From IMG/VR virus record IMGVR_UViG_3300028361_000128, positions 1 through 23,334 of that record: 23,334 bases of DNA, one strand, 5' to 3'. Shown here in pieces: positions 15,080-22,046 of the stretch. This DNA is from a virus. A program made the translations under genes and the position numbers. How positions within the stretch are numbered: the first letter of the stretch is position 1; every line of letters begins with the position of its first letter. A model generated the notes under the pieces. That model made no database searches. It was not told where the DNA came from and saw only the letters and a list, made by a program, of their open reading frames with translations.

Positions 15080-16153
15080 ATGGCATCAGCACAATACGTC
15101 GTAGAAAAAGGAGATACACTCGGAGGCATCGCAAAGAAGCTAGGTGTATCAACCAGCAGTCTGCAAGGATTCCGTTCAGGAAATGCAGACCTCATCTACC
15201 CGGGCGAAACACTTTCAATAAAGTCTCCAACGAACTCGCAAGCAACCGATCGTGCCAGCACTATCAGGACTGAGCTCGCAGGGCCAGAGCAACCACAAAC
15301 TGGAGCAGGAGATGGCACACCAAACGGTAGAGGGCAGTCACTAGACGACACCAGCACATCTGGTGGCTTTGATGTTTCTACACTCAGGAGAAACGTCGAC
15401 GATGCAAAAGCAAAACGAGACGAGGCATTCAAAAAGCTCGATGGCTTCCGAACCAGTAGGTACGAAGAGCTAGTGTCAGACAGAAAGTTAAACGACCGCA
15501 GAGATGAAATAGCGTCACTGGACGACCAGATAGCAGAAGCGAGATCAGTCCGAGATGCATCTATAAATAAAATTAGGAGTAACCCAGGAGCATCGGCAGC
15601 AACACTGACAGGAGAAGTGGCACGAGCTAACGACAAACTCAACGCAGATATAAATAACTTAATCAGTCAGCGAAACTCAGTAGCAGGAGAATACAACACA
15701 GGACTCTCAGAAATTGAACGAATGGTAGCGAACGAAGCAAAAGACATCGAAGCATCCTTCGGGTTCTTTGATAGCTCAGTATCAGAAGCAGAGCAAATGT
15801 TCCAAGCGTATCAAAAAGCAATCGTCGACCAATTAACAAGAGAAGACGACCGAGCATACGACCAAGCAAACGATCTACGAGACTTCGAGCAAGCACTAGA
15901 ACTGGCACGAATTAACAAAGCAGGAAGCGGAGCAGGAACAAACTTCACTATCCTCACAGACCAATTCGGTCGGCCGACAGTAGCAATCGACCGAAACAAT
16001 CCAACTCAACAGATAGACCTATCAGGAAACGAAGGATCAATGCCAACAGGAGGCGGTAGTAATCCAGCACTGATGGCCGCTCAAGCTCAGGCACAAGAGG
16101 CAAACAACGAGCCAGGTCTATGGGGGAGATTTACTAACTGGTTAGGATTCTAA
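15080..16153 (+). CDS. LysM-domain virion protein with long coiled coil
   Basis: 357 residues. Residues 5-48 are a complete LysM domain (YVVEKGDTLGGIAKKLGVST through LIYPGETLSI), a peptidoglycan/chitin-binding module. A Gly/Asn/Ser linker (about 50-95) leads to helices with heptad character (about 96-275: DDAKAKRDEAFKKLD; KLNADINNLISQRNS; QMFQAYQKAIVDQLTRED), a small beta region with FTILTDQFGRPTVAID, and an end that reads PGLWGRFTNWLGF. There is no signal peptide, so a virion location is more likely than an endolysin subunit. It sits directly before the 1323-residue protein and is probably part of the ejected or tail-tip complex that meets the cell wall. No catalytic domain is visible. Confidence 0.75.
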   Translation: MASAQYVVEKGDTLGGIAKKLGVSTSSLQGFRSGNADLIYPGETLSIKSPTNSQATDRASTIRTELAGPEQPQTGAGDGTPNGRGQSLDDTSTSGGFDVSTLRRNVDDAKAKRDEAFKKLDGFRTSRYEELVSDRKLNDRRDEIASLDDQIAEARSVRDASINKIRSNPGASAATLTGEVARANDKLNADINNLISQRNSVAGEYNTGLSEIERMVANEAKDIEASFGFFDSSVSEAEQMFQAYQKAIVDQLTREDDRAYDQANDLRDFEQALELARINKAGSGAGTNFTILTDQFGRPTVAIDRNNPTQQIDLSGNEGSMPTGGGSNPALMAAQAQAQEANNEPGLWGRFTNWLGF

Positions 16154-16165
16154 AAACAATACAAT

Positions 16166-19100
16166 ATGGCATCTCTCAAAGACCTACTATCAAGAGCGAA
16201 AGGCAAGCTCGAGAGAATCCCTGAAATCGCAAAAGAAACATTCGGTGACAGCAAAGAAGCGGTACAGGAATACTTCGAACCACAGCCAATACAAGACGGA
16301 ATACGTATCCGTGATTTTCTGCGTGAGACGCCAGCAAATGTAGGTGAAGTAGCAAAAGACATTGCACAAGGGACAGCACGATCATTCGACTTTGTAGGAC
16401 GAAAGCTGACACCATGGGAGGAAGACATTAGTCCAAAGACTGGCTTTAATAAAACAATGGATGACTTCCTATTTGGAGGAGCAGACAAACGAGCAAACAC
16501 ACTAACAGATGTAGGAGAGACAGAGCTCGGACTCGACAGAGAAAAAAAACCAATCCTCACACCACTAGCAGGACTCGGTATCATCGGACTCGACTTCGTG
16601 CCAGGAGGTCAGGGAAAGAGCAGAGGGTTCAAACAGTTCATTAAGTCGCTGACAGACGAGACGGCCGAGACGTTGGCCAAGAGTACTGATAGAGAACTAA
16701 TCGAAAGCACAGTACGTGAGTCAGCACCAGCACTGACAGATGACGAAGTAGTGAAGCTGGTGGATGACTTAGTAACAACCAAGAGCGTCGATGACGTGAA
16801 GAGTGTGGTGACTGGAAATGTAAACAAAGTAGAATACATTCCAGATGAAAAAGTCACAGCTCAAACACGAGCTCAAGGAACTATAGATATTAATGATCCA
16901 CGACTGGTGCCGTCAGAGGGAGACTGGAATACACTACGTAATAAAAATACAGAGACTGCACTCTACATAGACAAATTAAAAGCGGACATAGCAGATGGGA
17001 AACCAGTAGTGCCTGTGCGAGTGAGAATCACCACAGACGGTGAAGGAGACTTCCTAGAAGTGGTAGACGGACATCATCGATTAGCTGCTATGCAAGAGCT
17101 AGGAAAGAAAGACGTCCCATTTATATTTGACGAATACTCGACGCAGAAAATGAACAAAGGTACAAAAATAATCGATGACTTTGGACAAGAAGCTACTACA
17201 GTAACAGACAACCTCGTAGAACAAACCACATCACTCAAAGACTCAAAGCAACAGCAAATAGACCAAGCAATGATGGAAAGAGACTTCATGGAAGAATCAG
17301 TGCGAGACAATCCAGCAAGACAGCTTATGAAATTTATGGGTCGAGGAAACAACTCACTAGCAGAGATACAATACAGAGGAGAAAAAACAGGAGCGAAAGG
17401 AAGACAGCTAGACAGTATGGTAACTGAGCTAGGATTTAAAGACATGGACGAGGCACAAGAGGCAATCCAAGCGTACACGAAAGACAAAGAACGCCTCGAG
17501 GATGCAAAGCAAGTAGTGCGAGACTTGAAACTAGAATACAGCACGCTCCTAAAAGACGAGAGTGGAATTAAAATGGCAAAGGAAGCAATCGTCGAAGGAG
17601 TGCCAGAGGGCTATCAAAAAGGGGTAGACAAAGCACTCGATGCCGCTGAAAAAGAAACCAAGAAACTATCACCACGACGATTAGCAGACGCCAAAAAGTA
17701 CGGCATCAGCGAAGAAGTAATGGGACGAATGCTCTACAGTAAAGCTGGTGGGCGTCTTTCACATGAGCAGGCAAGCGACCTAGCACAAAGCATAAACGCA
17801 CCAATGCGTGACCTACTAGAAAAAGATGCAAAACAATTCCCACTCGATCGTCCAAAGATAGAAGCATACTCACAAGAACTGCAAGGGTACTTCGACAACG
17901 TCGTCAAACGATTAAAGGCAGACTCAGAGGCACATCCAAAAGACAAAGACCTCGCTACACAATACAAAGAGTCGTCACGTACCTACATGAAAGCACGCAC
18001 CACACTGGAGGCGGTTATCAGTGAAGCTGGGCGAGTGGTAGAGGGCTCAAAGGTTATCGGTAAATACTCACGACTGCCCGGCATGGACGGCAAGATTAAA
18101 CGAGTGCGAGAACAGATCGTGCGATACGCCGAAAACAATCCAAAGCACGCAGACCTGCCAACAGAGTTCGACATGGCACTAGAGACAGTGAACCTAAACG
18201 ACACTACACAGATGCTAGACTTCCTCACACAATGGAACCGAGCGTCATTCCTGCAGAAGCTATCAGAGTTCCAAAAAGCATCGCTACTCTCAGCACTATC
18301 AACGCACGCAGTAAACGCACTTGGAAACGCCATCCAGCAAGTGATAGACATTCCAGTCCGAGCACTAGCAGGGGGACTAGACGCAGGGAAGTCAGCAGTA
18401 ACAGGAAGCGAGCGAACAGTCTACGCAGGCGAGTCACTAGCACAGGTACGAGGAGCATTCCGCTCCGCTCCAGCCGCTATCAGACGAGCAACGAAAGCAC
18501 TGGCCAACGAACACTACGCACAGGAACTACGACGTACAGAAATCGAAGCAGGGACAGTAGTACCAGCAATCAGAGGACGCTTCGGTAAGGTAGTACGACT
18601 ACCATTTAGACTACTGCAAATGGCCGACCTCGGATTCCGTACAGTAAAAAGTGGAGCAGAGGGAGAAGCACTGGCCACTCGAATAGCAAAGATGGAGGGA
18701 CTAAAAGGCAAAGCGTACAAAGAGCGAGTAGCAGGACTCAAAGACAACCTGCCAGAAGACATGCTCGACCTCGTAGACGAACGAGTAGAACGGTCACTCA
18801 TGCTCGAAGACCTCGACGGAATACTAAAAACGATTGAAGACCTAAAGAATAAATATCCTGCACTGCAGTTTGTTATTCCGTTTTACCGAACACTGGTAAA
18901 CCTATCCAAAGAGGCGTACCGAATGACTCCAATCGGAGGCATCGGCCGAACAGTAGGAAAGCTCACACCAGGCCAAGCAGGGAGAAACATCGAGCGAGCA
19001 TTCAATAACAAATGGACTGCCAACGAGAATACAAAGATGGAAGAACTATCACGACAAATCATCGGGACAACTATCATGGCGTGGGTGGTAACGAATATGC

Positions 19101-20137
19101 TCAATGGAGACGTAGAGATAACTGGACCCGCACCAAGCAGTGCAGGCGACCGAGCAGTGTTCTACGGACAAGGAAAACTGCCACACTCAATCAGATATGG
19201 AGACAAGTGGATAGAGTTCCAACGAGTGCAACCAATCGGACAGCTCCTACAAGTAGGAGCATCAATCAGTGAAGCAATCGATGCGTACAAAAACACTGGC
19301 GAACTAGACGACGCAACAGTAGAAAAGGAAATGCTCAACTCAATCAGCGACATCGGGAGTATGGTATTCACACAGTCACCATTCACAGGAGCCGCCGACC
19401 TATTCGCATTGCTGTCAGGAGGTGAGTATGGAGAGGGATACTTCCAAGCAGGTAATCGATACATCGGTCAGCTGGCCGGAACATTCATTCCAAACATTCT
19501 ACGACGAGCAACCGTGGCACAAGATCCAATCGTATATGAAAAGCGAGACATCGAGTCACAGCTAAAAAGCCGTGTGCCAGGACTAGCTCAAACCTTAACA
19601 CCAAAGCGAGACATCTTCGGTGAGACAATCCGTCAGGGAGGGACACCAGCATCACGCTTTGCTTCACCAATCAGAACGTCACTCTCAATCGAGAACAAAC
19701 TGTACGATGAAATGGCAGACATTAAATACACGCCGACCGTACCGAACCGAAACGCATTCAACGAAGACCTTAGTGTCAAAGAATATGAAACACTGATGCT
19801 ATTTTATGGGCCGAGATTCCGAGACGAGATGTGGACAGTAGTAAACGATCCATCATACAACACACTCAACAACGAACAGAAGCAAGACATGCTAAGTAGT
19901 GTAAGCAGGAAAGTACTAAACTTCTCACGGCAAACATTGTTCCCAGTCTACCTAGAGAAAAACCAACTCCGAAAACAGTGGGAGCAAGAGGGTATCTCAC
20001 CAATGGTTATAGAAGACGCACTAAACATCCAGTTCCCCTACGACAAAGCAACACTGGAAATATACGCAGAAAACATCCTTGACGATAATATTCAACAGGG
20101 GGAGGCGAGACAAACCATAGAAGACCTATTACAATGA
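16166..20137 (+). CDS. Large internal virion / ejection protein with ParB-like domain
   Basis: 1323 residues, the largest gene. The N-terminal 110 residues are helical and polar. Residues about 215-320 contain a ParB/Srx-like domain: conserved-style VVDGHHRLAAMQELGKKDVPFIF preceded by PVVPVRVRIT. Long coiled-coil regions follow (about 350-620). The C-terminal half has alternating hydrophobic and amphipathic helices, including NALGNAIQQVIDIPVRALAGG, PALQFVIPFYRTLVNLSKEAYRMTPI and IIGTTIMAWVVTNML (about 965), like large polyvalent or internal-virion proteins of short-tailed phages that form a channel during DNA ejection. A tape-measure role is unlikely without long-tail genes. The TGA stop overlaps the holin ATG. 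Confidence 0.7.
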   Translation: MASLKDLLSRAKGKLERIPEIAKETFGDSKEAVQEYFEPQPIQDGIRIRDFLRETPANVGEVAKDIAQGTARSFDFVGRKLTPWEEDISPKTGFNKTMDDFLFGGADKRANTLTDVGETELGLDREKKPILTPLAGLGIIGLDFVPGGQGKSRGFKQFIKSLTDETAETLAKSTDRELIESTVRESAPALTDDEVVKLVDDLVTTKSVDDVKSVVTGNVNKVEYIPDEKVTAQTRAQGTIDINDPRLVPSEGDWNTLRNKNTETALYIDKLKADIADGKPVVPVRVRITTDGEGDFLEVVDGHHRLAAMQELGKKDVPFIFDEYSTQKMNKGTKIIDDFGQEATTVTDNLVEQTTSLKDSKQQQIDQAMMERDFMEESVRDNPARQLMKFMGRGNNSLAEIQYRGEKTGAKGRQLDSMVTELGFKDMDEAQEAIQAYTKDKERLEDAKQVVRDLKLEYSTLLKDESGIKMAKEAIVEGVPEGYQKGVDKALDAAEKETKKLSPRRLADAKKYGISEEVMGRMLYSKAGGRLSHEQASDLAQSINAPMRDLLEKDAKQFPLDRPKIEAYSQELQGYFDNVVKRLKADSEAHPKDKDLATQYKESSRTYMKARTTLEAVISEAGRVVEGSKVIGKYSRLPGMDGKIKRVREQIVRYAENNPKHADLPTEFDMALETVNLNDTTQMLDFLTQWNRASFLQKLSEFQKASLLSALSTHAVNALGNAIQQVIDIPVRALAGGLDAGKSAVTGSERTVYAGESLAQVRGAFRSAPAAIRRATKALANEHYAQELRRTEIEAGTVVPAIRGRFGKVVRLPFRLLQMADLGFRTVKSGAEGEALATRIAKMEGLKGKAYKERVAGLKDNLPEDMLDLVDERVERSLMLEDLDGILKTIEDLKNKYPALQFVIPFYRTLVNLSKEAYRMTPIGGIGRTVGKLTPGQAGRNIERAFNNKWTANENTKMEELSRQIIGTTIMAWVVTNMLNGDVEITGPAPSSAGDRAVFYGQGKLPHSIRYGDKWIEFQRVQPIGQLLQVGASISEAIDAYKNTGELDDATVEKEMLNSISDIGSMVFTQSPFTGAADLFALLSGGEYGEGYFQAGNRYIGQLAGTFIPNILRRATVAQDPIVYEKRDIESQLKSRVPGLAQTLTPKRDIFGETIRQGGTPASRFASPIRTSLSIENKLYDEMADIKYTPTVPNRNAFNEDLSVKEYETLMLFYGPRFRDEMWTVVNDPSYNTLNNEQKQDMLSSVSRKVLNFSRQTLFPVYLEKNQLRKQWEQEGISPMVIEDALNIQFPYDKATLEIYAENILDDNIQQGEARQTIEDLLQ

Positions 20138-20634
20138 AAAAGAACATGACTCTAGATTTTGTCCATACGCCGATACTAATAATAAAGCATCTAACATACT
20201 TCTTTGCATTCATTATCGGGTCAGTCGGGTTGGCAACCGAGTCCTTTGCTATATTCGGGGTATTAATTGTGATCGACACAATTACAGGAGTGGTAAGAAC
20301 AATTAGAATTAGAGGCGGAGATAGCTTCACTAGTCTACAGTTAACAGGAGGAGTGATATCAAAAGGACTGGTTATATCAGTACCACTTATCGTAGCGTGG
20401 GCAGGAAGAGGTGCAGGACTAGATCTGACACTCGTGGCACAAGGAGTACTGTCGGTATTGATTCTCGCTGAAGCATACTCAATACTAGGGAACATCCACG
20501 CCATTCGTATCGGGCGTGACGTGAAAGAGTTTGATGCAATCGCATGGATACTCGGCAACGTGCGAAAACAAATGGAGCATTATTTAAAAAACACAGGAGG
20601 CGATAAGACCGATGATGGTCAAAAAGACTTATGA
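20134..20634 (+). CDS. Holin (phage_holin_4 / TcdE-Cph1 type)
   Basis: 166 residues. Four hydrophobic segments are visible: about 12-30 (IIKHLTYFFAFIIGSVGLA), 31-53 (FAIFGVLIVIDTITGVV), 70-90 (GVISKGLVISVPLIVAWAG) and 95-118 (LDLTLVAQGVLSVLILAEAYSIL). The D-T-I-T-G motif after the second segment and GGVISKGL before the third are hallmarks of the family that opens holes for endolysin release. The C-terminus is polar. It overlaps the virion-protein stop (ATGA) and its own stop overlaps the amidase ATG, so lysis genes are translationally coupled. A second in-frame ATG at 20146 could give a dual-start pair; unproven. Confidence 0.85.
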   Translation: MKKNMTLDFVHTPILIIKHLTYFFAFIIGSVGLATESFAIFGVLIVIDTITGVVRTIRIRGGDSFTSLQLTGGVISKGLVISVPLIVAWAGRGAGLDLTLVAQGVLSVLILAEAYSILGNIHAIRIGRDVKEFDAIAWILGNVRKQMEHYLKNTGGDKTDDGQKDL

Positions 20635-21332
20635 AACTCACATACAAAGCAACACCAAACGTCTACGAACTAGATGGAGTTCCAGTAGCAATAGTTCTGC
20701 ACACCACACTCGGGTCAATCGAGGGAGCAGTAGCGTGGCTACGCACCACTCCAGAGGAACGTCAACGTCAGACAGGCGTAAAAAGCTACAGCTCGGCACA
20801 CGCAGTAATAGGGCGGTACGGAGAAGTAGTAGAACTAGCACCAGTAGACAAAGGAACGTGGCACGCAGGAAGAATAAGTAATCCAAGCAAGCGAGCACTA
20901 GATGTAATTCCAAAAACATTCCTAGGAGGCATAAAGAATCCAAACAAACACACGATAGGATTAGAGTTCGCATCAGGATACGACATCGACAAAGATGGCG
21001 TCCTAGAGGGATGGGAAAAACTCTACACAAAAAGTCAGATAAAAGCCGCAGTGGAATACGTCCTGACAAGAATAGAGCCACAAATTCTAGAGAAGTACGG
21101 CGTAGAGATAACATTCGCAGACGCAAACGTGATCACGCACCGAGACGTCACAGCCGACAAACCAAACCTTGAAATACAACGAGCAATGTTCCTCGCCGAG
21201 CTAAACAAGCAACGAGCAGAGCAAGGCGAAGATCCTGTCACTCCACCAAAACCAAAAGAGGTCACACTAAAAGTGGGACAAAAGGTTACAATTGGAGAGG
21301 TAGGCGAAGACTTTATACAACTAAAAATCTAA
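20631..21332 (+). CDS. N-acetylmuramoyl-L-alanine amidase (Amidase_2 endolysin)
   Basis: 233 residues; cuts the bond between muramic acid and L-Ala in peptidoglycan. Amidase_2 signatures: AIVLHTT (H24), SSAHAVIGRYGEVVELAP, GTWHAG (H78), and NVITHRDVTADKPN (H170). H24 and H170 are likely zinc ligands. Where AmpD-like enzymes have Lys-x-Asp as the last catalytic/ligand pair, this reads K-P-N (K177, N179), an apparent replacement of the Asp. A linker (PVTPPKPKEV) and a short beta C-terminus (TLKVGQKVTIGEVGEDFIQLKI) may bind wall. No signal peptide, consistent with holin-dependent release. The next gene starts 3 nt after the stop. Confidence 0.88.
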   Translation: MKLTYKATPNVYELDGVPVAIVLHTTLGSIEGAVAWLRTTPEERQRQTGVKSYSSAHAVIGRYGEVVELAPVDKGTWHAGRISNPSKRALDVIPKTFLGGIKNPNKHTIGLEFASGYDIDKDGVLEGWEKLYTKSQIKAAVEYVLTRIEPQILEKYGVEITFADANVITHRDVTADKPNLEIQRAMFLAELNKQRAEQGEDPVTPPKPKEVTLKVGQKVTIGEVGEDFIQLKI

Positions 21333-21335
21333 ACT

Positions 21336-21617
21336 ATGTACGCAACATTAATTTTTATCGGCACAGTACTACTGACGCAAATCATTAAGAAACATGTCTT
21401 CCCACGATTCGGAGCAACAGGAGTACATGCACTGACGTTCACCATCGCACTGGTAGGTCTGGGAATCTACGAATACGCACAAACAAATCCAGCATTCATG
21501 GACGTGATTGTATGGGCATTAGGATACCTCGCAGGAGCAGTAGCAATCTACGAAGTAATCCTGAAGAAGATTGGTATGCCATCCGCAACAACTCAATTGG
21601 AAAACGACCAAAGATAA
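21336..21617 (+). CDS. Three-segment membrane protein of the lysis cluster
   Basis: 93 residues with hydrophobic segments at about 2-19 (YATLIFIGTVLLTQIIKK), 28-46 (GVHALTFTIALVGLGIY) and 55-75 (MDVIVWALGYLAGAVAIYEVI), and a polar C-terminus (SATTQLENDQR). It follows the amidase by 3 nt. Size, topology and position fit a second holin or antiholin, but no family motif is seen. No lipobox or spanin pattern is present. It is the last gene before the main intergenic region; its stop (TAA at 21615-21617) lies inside the predicted promoter spacer of the following small RNA. Confidence 0.6.
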   Translation: MYATLIFIGTVLLTQIIKKHVFPRFGATGVHALTFTIALVGLGIYEYAQTNPAFMDVIVWALGYLAGAVAIYEVILKKIGMPSATTQLENDQR

Positions 21618-21625
21618 GTTACAAT
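21597..21625 (+). promoter_or_regulatory. Sigma70-like promoter for the small RNA
   Basis: TTGGAA (21597-21602) and TACAAT (21620-21625) are separated by exactly 17 nt. They match the -35 and -10 consensus at 4 and 5 of 6 positions. Initiation would be near 21632. The promoter overlaps the end of the upstream membrane-protein gene and points at the hairpin cluster. Confidence 0.5.
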
Positions 21626-21631
21626 GCAAGC

Positions 21632-21721
21632 ACCATGTTCGTGTTGGACATGGCCGAATGGCTTCGGAGACCGCAAGGTCACTCTCGAAAAGCATCCACT
21701 CAACCGAGTCGGGTGCTTTTC
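21632..21721 (+). ncRNA. Candidate ~90-nt structured small RNA
   Basis: Directly downstream of a 17-nt-spaced promoter are three successive hairpins. CCGA/TCGG (21654-21657, 21664-21667) has a 6-nt loop; GACC/GGTC (21669-21672, 21677-21680) closes a GCAA tetraloop (GNRA class); the third is a long terminator stem (21687-21721). Promoter, compact structure and terminator in about 90 nt make a self-contained transcription unit. No Shine-Dalgarno or conserved peptide is seen; the 40-residue frame from ATG 21635 reads through all hairpins and looks spurious. Function unknown; an antisense regulator or structural phage RNA are possibilities. It could also be only the 3' UTR of the lysis operon. 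Confidence 0.45.
21687..21721 (+). terminator. Intrinsic terminator at end of late operon
   Basis: Arms 21687-21701 and 21706-21721 pair over 15 bp with one bulged C (21710), one G-U pair and an AACC tetraloop. The 3' arm ends GGGTGCTTTTC, so a T-run sits at the base of the stem, balanced by GAAAA on the 5' arm; it may work on either strand. It is the clearest terminator in the window and closes the late gene block. Confidence 0.7.
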
Positions 21722-21739
21722 ATATGCACCATTCAAAAT

Positions 21740-21762
21740 CCTATAGGGGTACGTTGAACGTA
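21740..21762. repeat. Two short perfect palindromes
   Basis: CCTATAGG (21740-21747) is an 8-bp palindrome. TACGTT-G-AACGTA (21750-21762) is a 6+1+6 inverted repeat two bases further on. They lie between the terminator and the promoter region with no gene over them. Each could be a binding site for a dimeric protein; both are short enough to arise by chance. Confidence 0.35.
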
Positions 21763-21887
21763 AATAGCAAAAAGGTAGCAGAGGGCAGAACAGACACTAA
21801 AGAGCTTACAGGGCAATTCTAGGCGTCACAGAGCATGTATAGAAAAGTAAACAAAAGTAAAGAAACACACACATTAGCGTTGTGTAT
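21763..21887. other. Non-coding spacer, no clear feature
   Basis: This stretch contains no convincing ORF on either strand. It becomes A-rich towards 21835-21870 (repeated AAAGTAAA-type words), then holds ACACA...TGTGT (a weak hairpin around TTAGCG) just before the pyrimidine tandem repeat. The word TAGCGTT occurs at 21875-21881 and again at 21917-21923, flanking that repeat. Confidence 0.4.
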
Positions 21888-21917
21888 ACTCTCTTCTTCT
21901 CTACTCTCTTCTTCTCT
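21888..21917. repeat. Perfect 15-bp tandem pyrimidine repeat (2 copies)
   Basis: ACTCTCTTCTTCTCT occurs twice head to tail with no mismatch. The tract is nearly pure C/T on a strand that is otherwise rich in A and purines. Such tracts can be regulator sites, replication-initiation repeats or polymerase-slippage products. It lies 10 bp upstream of the large palindrome. Confidence 0.8.
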
Positions 21918-21920
21918 AGC

Positions 21921-21948
21921 GTTACATTTGTAACAATGATTGTTACAA
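21921..21948. promoter_or_regulatory. Operator-like palindrome with three GTTACA half-sites
   Basis: Arms TTGTAACAAT (21928-21937) and ATTGTTACAA (21939-21948) form a perfect 10+1+10 inverted repeat. A further GTTACA (21921-21926) pairs with TGTAAC (21929-21934) as an overlapping inverted repeat, so three half-sites alternate in direction. This is the arrangement expected for a dimeric repressor or activator that can bind two overlapping sites. It lies about 100 nt before the first early gene and just upstream of its promoter. Confidence 0.6.
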
Positions 21949-21976
21949 GTAGACAAAATTATACCCACAGCAAGCG

Positions 21977-22004
21977 TGGACAGTAGACAAAAAAGTGATA
22001 AGAT
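21977..22004 (+). promoter_or_regulatory. Candidate promoter for the early genes
   Basis: TGGACA (21977-21982) and TAAGAT (21999-22004) are 16 nt apart, with one and two mismatches to the sigma70 consensus. Initiation would fall near 22011, giving a leader of about 36 nt to ATG 22047. The 11-bp direct repeat AGTAGACAAAA (21948-21958 and 21982-21992) brackets the region, its second copy lying in the spacer. Confidence 0.35.
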
Positions 22005-22046
22005 ACACACAGGTCGAAGCCATTAACAGACCACCTAAACAACACC

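Noticed and set aside
16166-20137. Tape-measure protein of a long-tailed phage.
   Set aside because: No major tail, tail-assembly chaperone pair, tube or baseplate genes are present, and adaptor plus gp10-like hub indicate a short tail.
21640-21722. tRNA gene: ATGGCCGAATGGCTTCGG looks like the D-arm region of a serine/leucine tRNA.
   Set aside because: No 7-bp acceptor stem, no anticodon arm with a 7-nt loop and T33, and no GTTCRANNC T-arm could be found; the following stems form a GNRA hairpin and a terminator instead.
21635-21757. A 40-residue frame (MFVLDMAEWLRR...) after the lysis genes.
   Set aside because: It reads straight through the three hairpins and the terminator, has no leader like the real genes, and the MAEWLRR string is the usual artefact of translating tRNA-like DNA.
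21819-22010. Minus-strand 63-residue frame in the control region (Cys/Leu-rich).
   Set aside because: It spans the tandem repeat and palindrome, its composition comes from the complement of the pyrimidine tract, and all other genes are on the + strand.
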